Source of the DNA: Amycolatopsis saalfeldensis
GTDB taxonomy: Bacteria; Actinomycetota; Actinomycetes; Mycobacteriales; Pseudonocardiaceae
Length of the DNA: 64,000 bases
NCBI RefSeq assembly: GCF_900110575.1
Contig: NZ_FOEF01000029.1
Span: forward strand, 40,574-104,573
Reading direction: 5' to 3'
The notes below the pieces were generated by a model that ran no database searches, had not been told where the DNA came from, and worked only from the letters and a program-made list of their open reading frames with translations. Positions 8,842 through 17,642 of this stretch are shown here, piece by piece (position 1 is the first letter of the stretch; every line of letters begins with the position of its first letter). Position numbers and translations under genes: made by a program.

Positions 8842-9734
8842 GACAATGATCCGTTCTTCTCGGGTCCTTCGGAGGGCGCGGCGCGGGCCAGGAAGCCCTC
8901 AGCCCAGGTGTTGCCCAGGCCGGTTTCGCCGTGCAGGGAGTGCACGAACTGCTCGCGGCTGGCGCCGCCGCTGGCGGCCTCGGTCAGCCGGGATGCCTGC
9001 GCTTCGGTGAGCGTCGGGATCCAGCCGGGCAGAGCGATCAGCCCGTCCGGTTCCAGATCGGGGGCGAAGGCGGTGGTGTAGCCGATCGCCTCGGCGCGGG
9101 CCACTGCCCAGCGCCAGGCCGCGGTCACCGCGGTGTGCAGGATGTCGATCTGGTCGGCGTCCAGGCTGATGAGCCGTTCTACGGCCAGTAGTTCGGCGCG
9201 GGCGGCGTAGATTGCCGACCACAGTCGGCAGAGGTGTTCCTCGTGCTCGGCGACCTCCCACGCGAACGGGTCCGCCTGCACCGGCTGCCGCTCGGCGGCC
9301 GGAGCCAGCCGGGGGGCGATCATCCGGGACCGGGTGAACCGGTCGGCGTCGGCGAGCAGTTCCCAGGCGATCTTCTCGATCAGCCGGGGCTCGACCCGTT
9401 TGCGGAAGTGGTGCACTTCGTGCCCGGCCTGTTCGGCGGCCAGGTCGCGGCGCACGGTGAGGGTTTGGCCGGGTGTAGCTGGTGGCAGCCCGAACAGCGC
9501 TCGCGCCGCTGGTGCGTAGCGGGTGTCCGGGAATCGCGCGAGCAGTCCGCGCAGGGTGCCGTCCAGTGCGGCGGTGCGGCTGGTCTCGTCGGCGGGATCG
9601 ACCGCCCGCGCGATGATGCCTCGCAGATCGAGCAGCACCGGATCCGCGGCCGCCGGGGTCACCGGCAGTCCGCGCCGCAGCAGCCTCCCGACCGCGGCGA
9701 CCACCTCATCCTCTACTGGGCTTTTTGTGGGCAT
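8838..9734 (-). CDS. Hypothetical protein heading the NTPase / synthetase-like operon
   Basis: The 298-residue protein starts MPTKSPVEDEVVAAVGRLL. Its middle carries a segment (LTVRRDLAAEQAGHEVHHF followed by RKRVEPRLIEKIAWEL) that recurs in helical actinobacterial proteins of unknown role; I recognise the style but not a function. It is the first gene of the three-gene operon and its TGA overlaps the GTG of the NTPase. The ATG at 9734 lies exactly at the end of one arm of a perfect inverted repeat (9715-9771), so the message could fold its own start codon into a hairpin. Confidence 0.7.
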   Translation of the reverse strand: MPTKSPVEDEVVAAVGRLLRRGLPVTPAAADPVLLDLRGIIARAVDPADETSRTAALDGTLRGLLARFPDTRYAPAARALFGLPPATPGQTLTVRRDLAAEQAGHEVHHFRKRVEPRLIEKIAWELLADADRFTRSRMIAPRLAPAAERQPVQADPFAWEVAEHEEHLCRLWSAIYAARAELLAVERLISLDADQIDILHTAVTAAWRWAVARAEAIGYTTAFAPDLEPDGLIALPGWIPTLTEAQASRLTEAASGGASREQFVHSLHGETGLGNTWAEGFLARAAPSEGPEKNGSLS

Positions 9735-9771
9735 GGACTGAGTCAAGCACGATGCCCACAAAAAGCCCAGT
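9715..9771. repeat. Perfect 20-bp inverted repeat covering the operon start codon
   Basis: The arms 9715-9734 and 9752-9771 are exact reverse complements separated by 17 bp. The left arm contains the first six codons of the minus-strand gene starting at 9734 (MPTKSP); the right arm is an inverted copy upstream. In the minus-strand transcript the two would form a 20-bp hairpin hiding the start codon. It could also be an operator. The spacer holds TTGACT on the minus strand. Confidence 0.8.
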
Positions 9772-10047
9772 CCTGCGAGCAGGTCATTCCGTGCTTCGGG
9801 CCGCCGACGGCGCCGCTCCGACGGACGCCAGCCGGAGTCGAGGTCTGGAACACTGCGGGGATGCTGATCTCGCTACGGCAGCGCCGGACGCTCAACCAGG
9901 TGTGGCACGGCGCCAAGATGGTCCTGGGCCTGCTCGTGCTGCTGCTGTCCTGACCCCCGACACCCGACGGCGACGGCCCTGACACCCACCCGCTGCGGCC
10001 CCTGCTTCGTTTCTCCCAGGCCACAGCTGCCTGGCATCCTGGAGCGG

Positions 10048-10593
10048 ATGACTGATCAGGATCGCCCGAGCGGGTTCATGGACAGGCGGATCGTGCCCCG
10101 GAAGAACCCGGGTGATCCTTCGGAGTACCGGCCGATGTACTTGTGTGTCGACCTGGTGCGCGCCTACGCGCGGGGCTGGCGCGAGGAGATCGTGAGGCTG
10201 ACGGCCGAGTCGAGCGACGTGGAGCTCATCGACATGAAGATCATCTTGCCGAGGTTCTTCGACGAGGTCGGCCAGTGGCACCACGAACTCCTCCACGACC
10301 CCGAGCGCGAGCCTGCCTTGATCGTGGAGACCCAGCGGCGCTCGAACCTCACGCCACCCGAGCATCGGAAGGCGTGGACCGTGGCCTTCGCGGAGGCCGA
10401 AGCCACCGGGACCGATCTCGCCGACGTCAGGCTGCCGACCGTTGTCCAGGTGCACTTCGACGCGTCGACCATGGCCGCGGCCGGGATCGCCTACATGGGG
10501 ATCGCGCGATTCGAGCAGCACCTCAACGAGAAGAACCGGTCTGCCGCGCGCCTGCTCGGCGTACCGAGGTCGTACGCATTCCCCGAATCCTGA
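10048..10593 (+). CDS. Hypothetical protein
   Basis: The 181-residue product is soluble, rich in charged residues, and begins MTDQDRPSGFMDRRIVPRK. A GGAGCGG box precedes the ATG. No motif, membrane segment or family is recognised. It diverges from the synthetase-like operon, about 280 bp beyond the inverted repeat, so the intervening region probably contains promoters for both directions. Confidence 0.6.
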   Translation: MTDQDRPSGFMDRRIVPRKNPGDPSEYRPMYLCVDLVRAYARGWREEIVRLTAESSDVELIDMKIILPRFFDEVGQWHHELLHDPEREPALIVETQRRSNLTPPEHRKAWTVAFAEAEATGTDLADVRLPTVVQVHFDASTMAAAGIAYMGIARFEQHLNEKNRSAARLLGVPRSYAFPES

Positions 10594-10740
10594 ACCAAGT
10601 GTTTGCGGCGGAGTGCGCCGTGCTCTCAGCTGGCTGGCCCCGTCTCGCACTAAGGCGTCGGTCGGCGCCAAGCCCGCCCGGCGCGGGGTTGACTTGCCTC
10701 ACGGCAACGGCAGGGTGGTAGGGAATCATGAGGGGGATCG

Positions 10741-11553
10741 ATGGGCTCGAACAACATCGCCGTTGGAATTTCAGCCCTCAGCGCGGCCTTCGCGTTCGCG
10801 AGCTTGTGGATCTCAGCGCTGTCCTACCGCCGCGGCCGACCTCGCGCCGTTATTCGCAGCTCCGGCGTCGTCACCGCAGTCTCCGGTGACTGCGCAACTC
10901 AGCGCGAGGAGTTGCAGGTCCACGCCCTGCTGGTCAATCGCGGACAGTCCCGCGTGCAGCTGGCTGATCAGCCTGTGGTTCTCGAGTTCCAACGAGCCCG
11001 TAGCCGCCGTCGAGCATTTCGGCGTGGCCGACCGGACGGCCCGCCCGTGTTCATCTCGATCACCACCCAGCTGCCACGCGCGGACATCGGCGGGTTCGAG
11101 GGTCTCGAAATCTCGGGCGCCCTGCCGGACGAATTCGTCACTCGCGCAGCTGGAGACGCATGGCTGTGCCAGCTACGCCTGCGCGTCAAGCTCAGCACCG
11201 GCGACGTGGTTGTCGGCCGGTGGTTCCCACCGCCGACCGGAGCTGAACGCTCAATCGAAGGCCGGCGGGACGAACTGCGACAGGAAACGGGCCCGGCGAT
11301 GCGAGACCTCGTTGAAGCCCTTGGCGGCGTTCCCGGCGGGACGATTTGGCTAGCCAAACTGCGCGGAGAAACGCTGGCCGACTACGTCCAGCGCGTGCAG
11401 AAGAAGCCAACGTGGTTCGCGATCGCCCGGATCATCGATGTCCTCGAAGCTCAGAAAGGCGTGCCTGCACCTGGACTCGAAATCTGGAAACGACGCTGGA
11501 GCACGTCGTTGGCCGCAGCGAAGACAGACGACGAGCTCCGAATCGAGCGGTGA
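10741..11553 (+). CDS. Membrane-anchored hypothetical protein
   Basis: This 270-residue protein starts with one hydrophobic segment (IAVGISALSAAFAFASLWIS, ~6-25) followed by RRGRPR, predicting an N-terminal anchor with a large cytosolic part. The rest is basic and of unknown fold. An AGGGGG box lies seven bases before the ATG. The architecture resembles small membrane-tethered effector or sensor proteins of actinobacteria, but nothing specific can be assigned. Confidence 0.65.
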   Translation: MGSNNIAVGISALSAAFAFASLWISALSYRRGRPRAVIRSSGVVTAVSGDCATQREELQVHALLVNRGQSRVQLADQPVVLEFQRARSRRRAFRRGRPDGPPVFISITTQLPRADIGGFEGLEISGALPDEFVTRAAGDAWLCQLRLRVKLSTGDVVVGRWFPPPTGAERSIEGRRDELRQETGPAMRDLVEALGGVPGGTIWLAKLRGETLADYVQRVQKKPTWFAIARIIDVLEAQKGVPAPGLEIWKRRWSTSLAAAKTDDELRIER

Positions 11554-11654
11554 TCTGTCCGCCGCAGGTGACGCCCTGACGTCAGGGAATAGCGCACGGT
11601 CGGAATAACTGCTCTTCCCCAGTTGCCAACGGCGAGTTCGTCTACACCCCCGGT

Positions 11655-11864
11655 GTGGAGCATCGCACCGGGGACATCAACCACGTTGGCCGCGAGGTCT
11701 TCCACGAAGTCATCGATATCGAGCCCGGGTCGATGAAGTACATGATGTACGGGCCCGGAATGAACCACTGGGGCTACCTTGATGCCGATGGCAACTACAC
11801 CAAAGCTGTACCGCCCAAAGGGTTCCTGACGCGTCTGAGTGAGCTGAACCCGCACCAGAGGTAG
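11655..11864 (+). pseudogene. C-terminal fragment of an unknown protein
   Basis: The frame reads protein-like sequence (HRTGDINHVGREVFHEVIDI, then YMMYGPGMNHWGYLDADG) up to a stop at 11862-11864. It remains open upstream to about 11580 (NGEFVYTPGVEHRTG) without a credible start or ribosome site. It looks like the 3' end of a gene whose front part is missing, perhaps deleted when the preceding gene was inserted. Function unknown. Confidence 0.4.
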
Positions 11865-11974
11865 CGGGTCACCGGCCGTTGTTTGCGGGCAGGGGACGGC
11901 GATGGACCGCGTAGACAACGAAGTGATCGCTGGCGCCTTGCCTGGCCGGAGGGGTTTGCCGCTGGTCGACGCGT

Positions 11975-12592
11975 CTACTTGGGAGCCTCGATGGCCCAGG
12001 TCCGACGCAGCGCCTCGTCCGCCACCGCGCGCAGCCGTTTCGGCATCCCCGTCCATGCCGGAGTGCCGCGCCAGGTTTGATCCGATGTTGCACGATAGGC
12101 CAGCACGACACCGGTCGTGCTGTTGGGGAAAAACGCTCGTTGCCCAGTCATCCAGGCTATTGGGTTCTGTGGGCGGGCGACGAACGGCCCCATCACCGGC
12201 ATGTTCCGTTCTGGGCTTCCGAGCTGATCGGCGGACGGATCGATCAGTACGTCGGCGTTCGGCGACCTCAAGATGAGGTGCCCGTCCCACGCCCTGCCGG
12301 CGGCGACGAGCGGCAGGGGTTCCTCTCCGGGCATCGGGTCGCCGACTCCGAACGAGAACCCCCTGCACTGGTCCTGAGGGACGCCGGATGACATGTCGGC
12401 CCACCACTGCGGGCAACACGCCCAGGCTCCGACGGGCTGCGGCTCGAACCGTAGCCCGTGCGCGCGGAGTACGTACTCCATCGCGCGGGTCGTCTCCAGG
12501 CATGTTTGCACCTGATACCCGGCGTCCAGAATGTGTTGCCGCACAATCAAGGCGGCGTGCTCCAGCCACACCGTGGACACGGTCTTGCTCAC
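11975..12592 (-). CDS. Transglutaminase-like / papain-fold protein with Cys-His-Asp triad
   Basis: The 205-residue protein shows the order expected of the transglutaminase-like superfamily: a cysteine at the start of a helix (TCLETTRAMEYVLRAHG, C31), a histidine on a strand (WDGHLIL, H105) and an aspartate on the next strand (DVLIDP, D118). Such proteins act as proteases, amidases or acyltransferases. A conserved HGLRFEPQPVGAWACC segment lies between. The overall family is unknown to me and the triad is the only basis. It is 35 bp upstream of the exonuclease gene on the same strand's downstream side and may have its own promoter. Confidence 0.55.
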   Translation of the reverse strand: MSKTVSTVWLEHAALIVRQHILDAGYQVQTCLETTRAMEYVLRAHGLRFEPQPVGAWACCPQWWADMSSGVPQDQCRGFSFGVGDPMPGEEPLPLVAAGRAWDGHLILRSPNADVLIDPSADQLGSPERNMPVMGPFVARPQNPIAWMTGQRAFFPNSTTGVVLAYRATSDQTWRGTPAWTGMPKRLRAVADEALRRTWAIEAPK

Positions 12593-12627
12593 GCTGGTTC
12601 CTCCTGTGATGGGACGTGGTTACTTGG

Positions 12628-14445
12628 TCACGGTGCGGTCATCCGCAGCAAGTGTTGGCGGGTCTGCTGGACGTCGCCCAGGGCGCGGTGGCCGCCGCCG
12701 TTGCGCAGCAACCGTCTGGAATAGGCGTGTTCGGACCGCGGCACCATCACATCGGCCCAGTGCTCAGTGTTGGCCAAGCGGCTGCGGCGCATCCCGTGCC
12801 GTTCGCAGTCGAACGTGATCACGTTGCGGTCGTAACTTGCGTTGTAGGCCAGCACAATCTTGCCGGCCGTGGCGCGTAGTAGTCTCTTGTAGACGATGGG
12901 CCAGGTTGGCACGCCTGGGGCGGTCACCTCGCTGTCGGTGATGCCGTGCACCGCGTAGGCGCCCGCTTCGATCGGCACGCCCGGGTTGACCAAGGTGTCC
13001 AACAATGTCCGGCCCGTGCAGGCGTCAATCACGGCGATCTCGCACACCGCGCCGCCCAGCGACACCGTCTCGGTATCCAGGATCACGGCGACGCCCTGCT
13101 CCAGCATGGCGCGGGCGAAGTTGACGGCGGCGCCGGCGGCTGAGCCGATCGTGATCGACTTCCGGTGCGGCGTCAGTTCCGGGCGGGAGATGAGCGAGGC
13201 CATCACCTGGTCCCGGGTCAGGGCGGACTCCGGGGTGCGCTCCCAGTCGATCTCCCACGCTTTCGCCCCGGGCCGGTACCAGCCCCACACTTCGACGCCG
13301 TGAGCGTCGCCGAGGTCGCGCAGCCAGCGCCGCAGCAGGGTCGCGCGCTCCGGCGGGCGCTCGGTGACCAGGTCCCACAGCGGGGATCGCTGGCCGGGGC
13401 CGATTTCACGGACCAGGTGCCAGACCGAGTTCTCGGCCAGGGACTCCACATCGCCGGTGCGATACAGCGGGATGGTGATCCACTTCTCCCGCCCGACCTG
13501 CTTCTCGTGGCTGTCTACCGCTCCGATCAGCTTGGCCTTGACCGCGAGGTCGAAGTGCCGCCGCGCGCCCTGCACGTCGAGCAGGTTCTCCAGCAGCGAC
13601 GCAGCCGCGTCCGCGGTGATCGTCTGCTCCGCCCGGACCCGTTCCCGCAGCGCAGTGTCGGTGCGCAGCCGTTCGGCCAGGGCTTCGACATCGCCGGTGC
13701 GGTAGTGGGGGCCGGTGAACGAGTGTCGCCGTCGACCGTGCATCGCGGGGGCGGGTCCGGTCGTGAGCAGGCCGAGCGTGACCGCCGCCTCGACATGCCG
13801 GCGCCCGTCCTCAACGTTCAGCACCCGCTCCAGCAGCAGTCCGGCCGCGACCACGGCCATGGGCCGGTCCGCATGAACGCGCTCGCGCAGCGCGATGTCG
13901 GCACGAAGCCGTTCGGCCACCTCGTTCGCGATCCGCCAGTCCTGGCCGGCCCGCACACCGCGCTCCGCCAGGACCGCGTTCAGCTCGTCCCGGCTCCAAC
14001 CCAACTCCTGCGCCAACTCCTGGACCGGCATCGAGGCGTTCTCCCAGCCCAGCCGAGCATCTACGACCTCGGTGACCAACTTGGGCGGGAGGGCGTCGAC
14101 CTGAGCAGGGGCGTAGAGGTCGTAGCCCTTGAACACCTCGACCGCCGTCAGGTGCCCGGCCTGTACGAGAGCGGCCACATCATCGGCCTCGACCGGCCGG
14201 TCCAGGCGCGCGGCCAGCCGAGAGGCGCACTTGTGCAGGCCCACCGGGCGTTCGGCGCCGAACCGCTGCACGATGCCGGCGACCAGCCCACGCACCTGCT
14301 CGACCTGCTCGGGCAGCCAGCCACGGGAGTGATCCCGGGCCGGGATCATGCCGGCCTCCTGGGCGCGTTCAAATTGCCAGCGGGCCAGGCCCACCTCGTC
14401 GGCCAGGGCAAGGGGGCCGAGGTAGCCGCGTGTGCTCGCCGTCAT
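12628..14445 (-). CDS. DnaQ-like DEDDh 3'-5' exonuclease with long helical N-terminus
   Basis: From the ATG at 14445 (GGAGGAG box upstream) the protein has 605 residues. The last ~150 form a DEDDh exonuclease: ILDTETVSLGG (D457, E459), AVHGIT, a NASYDRN segment (D539) and GHRALGDV (H586, D591). This is the fold of DNA polymerase III epsilon and related proofreading or RNA-trimming enzymes. The first ~430 residues contain repeated helical blocks of the type 'VAERLRADIALRERVHADR' and 'AERLRTDTALRERVRAEQ' that look like duplicated helix-turn-helix units. It could proofread or process nucleic acid for the element's replication. An upstream in-frame extension to 14946 is Arg/Gly/Ser-rich and rejected. 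Confidence 0.8.
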   Translation of the reverse strand: MTASTRGYLGPLALADEVGLARWQFERAQEAGMIPARDHSRGWLPEQVEQVRGLVAGIVQRFGAERPVGLHKCASRLAARLDRPVEADDVAALVQAGHLTAVEVFKGYDLYAPAQVDALPPKLVTEVVDARLGWENASMPVQELAQELGWSRDELNAVLAERGVRAGQDWRIANEVAERLRADIALRERVHADRPMAVVAAGLLLERVLNVEDGRRHVEAAVTLGLLTTGPAPAMHGRRRHSFTGPHYRTGDVEALAERLRTDTALRERVRAEQTITADAAASLLENLLDVQGARRHFDLAVKAKLIGAVDSHEKQVGREKWITIPLYRTGDVESLAENSVWHLVREIGPGQRSPLWDLVTERPPERATLLRRWLRDLGDAHGVEVWGWYRPGAKAWEIDWERTPESALTRDQVMASLISRPELTPHRKSITIGSAAGAAVNFARAMLEQGVAVILDTETVSLGGAVCEIAVIDACTGRTLLDTLVNPGVPIEAGAYAVHGITDSEVTAPGVPTWPIVYKRLLRATAGKIVLAYNASYDRNVITFDCERHGMRRSRLANTEHWADVMVPRSEHAYSRRLLRNGGGHRALGDVQQTRQHLLRMTAP

Positions 14446-14754
14446 CGGTGTTCGTCTCCTCCTGCCCGCAGTCGTCTGACCACGTCCTGTCACCGGTCGG
14501 AGGGAGTATCGCAGGGGGGACCGACAAGATCGGGTTGCGCGCCAGCGCGAGCGGGCAGCCAGCCGGAGTCGTCCCTGCTCGCTCAGCGCCTCGCCGGAGC
14601 GCGTCGCCCTCCAAAAGTGACTGGACATGCTGGGTTCAGGACACGCACCCGTCGGACCAGCCCCAGCCCGACTGCTGTCCACTCTGAGCAGGTTCACTGA
14701 TCTCGACGACCGCTCGACCGTCGCTCGGCGACCTGGACACCCGTCGCGACATGA

Positions 14755-14905
14755 GGGCTCGCCGACGCTGGCAGGCCCCGCCGGCTGCGCCCGAAGCCCC
14801 GCCAGCCCGCGCCGACCGGGGGAGACCAGCCTCGCTGCGCTCGGTCGCCTCCGGCGATCCCACCCCGGTCGGCCGAGCGCGGCACCCCGGCCGGTCCGCA
14901 GGGCC
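14755..14905 (+). promoter_or_regulatory. Family A structured leader upstream of the 15021 gene
   Basis: The core runs GAGACC ... GGCGATCCC inside a helix CCGACCGGGG (14812-14821) / CCCCGGTCGG (14863-14872), followed by GGCCGAGCGCGG. The 5' flank GGCTGCGCCCGAA is also shared with other copies. The remainder of the gap 14446-15020 holds the divergent start of the exonuclease gene and nothing else I can name. Confidence 0.6.
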
Positions 14906-15020
14906 TGCCCTGCTGACGTTGCCCTCAAAACCACGACGGCCGCCAAGGGGTCCCGATCTCGTTAATCGATCAAGGCGGGACTCAGTCAGTCAATGGCAGT
15001 CTCTACGTTGAAGGAGAGAA

Positions 15021-15167
15021 ATGAAGCTGAAGAAGCTGGCCGAAAAGAAGTGCATCCACGACTTCTCTTTCATTCTGAACTCGAGCGTGCCGTCCGTAGC
15101 GGGCAACTGCTTCTACCACGGCGAGTTCGACTCGGCGGACGGCGCGTGTCCCCGCTGCAACGACTGA
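15021..15167 (+). CDS. Small 48-residue protein with four cysteines
   Basis: A strong AAGGAGAG box precedes the ATG at 15021. The 48-residue product begins MKLKKLAEKKCIHDFSFIL and ends CPRCND, with cysteines at 11, 30, 43 and 46. The basic N-terminus and terminal CPRC could be a zinc knuckle, or the leader and core of a small modified peptide; no modification enzyme is nearby. A hairpin terminator follows 40 bp downstream, so it is an isolated unit with its own structured leader. Confidence 0.6.
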   Translation: MKLKKLAEKKCIHDFSFILNSSVPSVAGNCFYHGEFDSADGACPRCND

Positions 15168-15207
15168 TCCCACTTCCACGATAGGAAAGGCTGCAATTTA
15201 GCCGTTC

Positions 15208-15243
15208 GGGGCGCCCTCTGTATTCAAATACGCAGGGCGCCCC
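15208..15243 (+). terminator. Hairpin terminator after the 48-residue gene
   Basis: GGGGCGCCCT pairs with AGGGCGCCCC; inside, GTAT/ATAC extends the structure. It closes the small transcription unit. The following stretch to 15494 holds no convincing gene. Confidence 0.7.
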
Positions 15244-15494
15244 GCACTGTCAGAACGTCGGCGGGATGAGATTGCCGGTTCGACCTACCAAGGCACGCTG
15301 ACGTCGCGTTTCGAGCCCGACGACTGGGCTTGGCGCGCTCGGCGAAACCGTGATCCCGCAGACCTCATGCTCGCCCGCCTGCATCACGCCAGCCCTTCGC
15401 TCGCAAGCGCGCCCTATCGAACGGTGAGACCACTGTGGACATGCGCGGTGCGAGAACACGCCACTTGTATGCCAACGAAATCTTGCGAGAGGGA

Positions 15495-15641
15495 ATGATG
15501 TCGATCCGATCATTGAGCACAGTCATGACAACGCGGCAGCCCTGCGGTTGCCATTGCGTGGGCGGGGCCGGGCGCCGGTCCTGCGCAAGCGGTACCCCGA
15601 CGGGCTTCCGCGGACCCACTGAGCACCGGGGCGCCCGGTGA
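15495..15641 (+). CDS. Small Cys-containing protein coupled to the next gene
   Basis: Two adjacent ATGs at 15495 and 15498 follow GAGAGGGA. The ~48-residue product includes TTRQPCGCHCVGG and one further cysteine, then a basic tail. Its TGA overlaps the GTG of the next gene by four bases (GTGA), which suggests translational coupling and supports it being real. No function can be assigned; the CxCxC cluster may bind metal. Confidence 0.45.
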   Translation: MMSIRSLSTVMTTRQPCGCHCVGGAGRRSCASGTPTGFRGPTEHRGAR

Positions 15642-16063
15642 GCCGGCACGGCTGGGTTCGCCTCGGACAAGACACGCGTACCTGCGAAATCTGCGGGATG
15701 TCGGTGGAGCGCAAGCCCGACCGACAATTCGCGTGGTCGCTGCGCACCGGCAAAGCCGTGCTCGTCGACGAAGTGCTGGTCTCGGCCGGCCAGTCAGCCA
15801 CCCTGAAGGCGCTGCCCGGGTGCACCGGTGCTCAGCGACAGACCGCGGACGGCCAGCCCGCCCGCACCCGGTTCGGGGCGTTCATCCGGCTCGCCGGAGT
15901 ACGTGAGGTCCTTCGGATGACGCCGTCCGGGCGAACCACCGACGACGAGGGAAACGCCGCGGTGTTCCCCGATGAGCAGTCGGCGCAACGTCGCGTCGAG
16001 CAGTTCCTGCCGCAACTGGAGCAGCAGTACCCCGGCAGCGACATCTGGACCGCGCCGCTGTAG
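15638..16063 (+). CDS. Hypothetical protein with a zinc-knuckle-like CEIC motif
   Basis: The 141-residue protein starts at a GTG overlapping the previous stop. Its N-terminus contains TRTCEICGMSVERKPDRQFAW, where CEIC could form half of a zinc site. The C-terminus (QSAQRRVEQFLPQLEQQYPG) is helical. It has no recognised family. The overlap with the small gene upstream implies a two-gene operon. Confidence 0.6.
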   Translation: MSRHGWVRLGQDTRTCEICGMSVERKPDRQFAWSLRTGKAVLVDEVLVSAGQSATLKALPGCTGAQRQTADGQPARTRFGAFIRLAGVREVLRMTPSGRTTDDEGNAAVFPDEQSAQRRVEQFLPQLEQQYPGSDIWTAPL

Positions 16064-16090
16064 TGCCGATCGGCGATGTGCGGGCCGAGC

Positions 16091-16813
16091 TCAGAGAGCT
16101 CGCTGCCCGACGGCGGACCGCCGACGACGCGCAGGCCACGCCTGCAGGCGAGGATGGAGCGTCACCAGCGAGTGGCGAACGTCCTCGGCCGTGTTCTCGA
16201 AGGCCCGCACATCGTCGTCGAACAGCTCGTACACACCCAGGCTCGGCGGACCAGGTGGTTCCGGCCATCGCGACACCAGCTGCTCACCGGCGCTGATCAA
16301 GCGCGTGACGAGTTCCGCGAACCCCCGTGGCCCGCCACGGGGGCACGCGCGGCACCAGGTCATCACATCGTGGACAGCGTCGATCAGATCAGCACGGCCG
16401 TCCGAGCGGACGCGCAGGAAACACACCAGCTCGGTGTGCAGAGCAGTGACGGAAGGGTACGGATCGTTGTTCAGCCGCGGGTCAGAGACCAGCAGCTGCG
16501 CGTGAACAGCGCTGATCTCCGCGATGAACCGGTCAACGGCGCGTGCGCAGTCCTGCGGACGCTGGCGGACCATGTCGTCGTGGGCCCAGCCGCCGAGTAT
16601 GAGAGTTTCGCAGCTCTGACCCGTCCGGATGGCCAGGCCGATCACGTCCGCCGGGGAATCGGATCCGATGACGTCGACGAGCGCGTTCTGCACCTTCCTC
16701 GCGATTGCCACGGCAGCAGGCCCAGACAGCGGCCGGGCAGCGTCGGCCAGCAGGCGAAGCACATCGGCGAGGGCGACGTCCGTTCGCTCCCGTTGTCGCT
16801 GGAAAGGCCTCAT
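16091..16813 (-). CDS. Hypothetical helical protein
   Basis: A 240-residue, largely alpha-helical protein with segments such as VALADVLRLLADAARPLSG and VARKVQNALVDVIG-like helices, and several scattered cysteines (SCETLIL, TWCRACPRGG). It converges on the gene ending at 16063, leaving only 27 bp between them. No family or catalytic motif is recognised. Confidence 0.55.
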   Translation of the reverse strand: MRPFQRQRERTDVALADVLRLLADAARPLSGPAAVAIARKVQNALVDVIGSDSPADVIGLAIRTGQSCETLILGGWAHDDMVRQRPQDCARAVDRFIAEISAVHAQLLVSDPRLNNDPYPSVTALHTELVCFLRVRSDGRADLIDAVHDVMTWCRACPRGGPRGFAELVTRLISAGEQLVSRWPEPPGPPSLGVYELFDDDVRAFENTAEDVRHSLVTLHPRLQAWPARRRRSAVGQRAL

Positions 16814-16898
16814 CGCAGCACCGTAGCGCTCTGGCAGGGCCGTGGCCCGTCAGCCGGTTGCGGATCGCTGGTGGGGCGGCTTAGCGGGTCTTGGCGGG

Positions 16899-17231
16899 TC
16901 ATCCTGTGGGGCCGGCGTCGTTCTCGGCACGCTGTCTACGGCGCTCGAGCACTGCGTCGGGGTTGAAGTAGCCGGTGGAGGCTCGCTTCGCGAACAGCTC
17001 CCACTCGGTCGGGGTGTAGGTGATGACCAGGTCGTCGGCGTCGTCAGGGGGCGTCTTGCGGACCGCGGTGTAGGTGACGCCGTCGGTGTGCGGCACGAAT
17101 GCCACCTCGATGACCTCAACGCCGTCCTCGACATCTTCACCGCCCTGCCAGTGTGCGTCGGTCAGGTCCAGGTGGCCGATGACGTCACCGCTCTTGCTGT
17201 AGATCGGCGCGCTGGTCCTGCGCATCTTCAT
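16899..17231 (-). CDS. DUF397-like small protein
   Basis: From the ATG at 17231 the product has 110 residues. Its core, GVEVIEVAFVPHTDGVTYTA, followed by DLVITYTPTEWELFAKRA, matches the pattern of DUF397 proteins (a strand-rich start, then 'vFTpaEWdaF'), common partners of helix-turn-helix regulators in actinobacteria. No such regulator is adjacent here. It is transcribed divergently from the DUF932 gene; the gap between them carries a family A leader. Confidence 0.55.
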   Translation of the reverse strand: MKMRRTSAPIYSKSGDVIGHLDLTDAHWQGGEDVEDGVEVIEVAFVPHTDGVTYTAVRKTPPDDADDLVITYTPTEWELFAKRASTGYFNPDAVLERRRQRAENDAGPTG

Positions 17232-17374
17232 GGTCCTCACAGTTCTGCTGGTCAACCGAGCCCGAAGGTATACCCGACCGCGTCCACGCTGGTCCGACCT
17301 ACCCGCTCATCAGGCCCGAGCGCGGATTCACCCGCGCCGGTCGTGACCCGGTCCCCACGGGCTGCGGGCGATCG

Positions 17375-17520
17375 CACGCTGGACCACCGTGCCGGCTGCG
17401 CCCGAAGCACCGCCAGCCCGCGCCGACCGGGGGAGACCAGCCTCGCTGCGCTCGGTCGCCTCCGGCGATCCCGCCCCGGTCGGCCGAGCGCGGCGCCCCG
17501 GCCGGTCCGGCCTCGGTGGT
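17375..17520 (+). promoter_or_regulatory. Family A structured leader upstream of the DUF932 gene
   Basis: Nearly identical to the copy at 14755: helix CCGACCGGGG (17423-17432) / CCCCGGTCGG (17474-17483) enclosing GAGACC and GGCGATCCC, then GGCCGAGCGCGGC. Between it and the gene lies a short CGGCG/CGCCG hairpin that recurs before the gene at 49210. Confidence 0.6.
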
Positions 17521-17642
17521 CCCCGGCGAGTCGCGCCCCGCTGCCCGCGGGGGACCAGCCGCACCCATGTCCGGGGCGGCAGTCCTGGCCCGGCGCCCGC
17601 CAAAACGCCGGATCCCCACAGAACCGAAGGAGCACCACCGCG

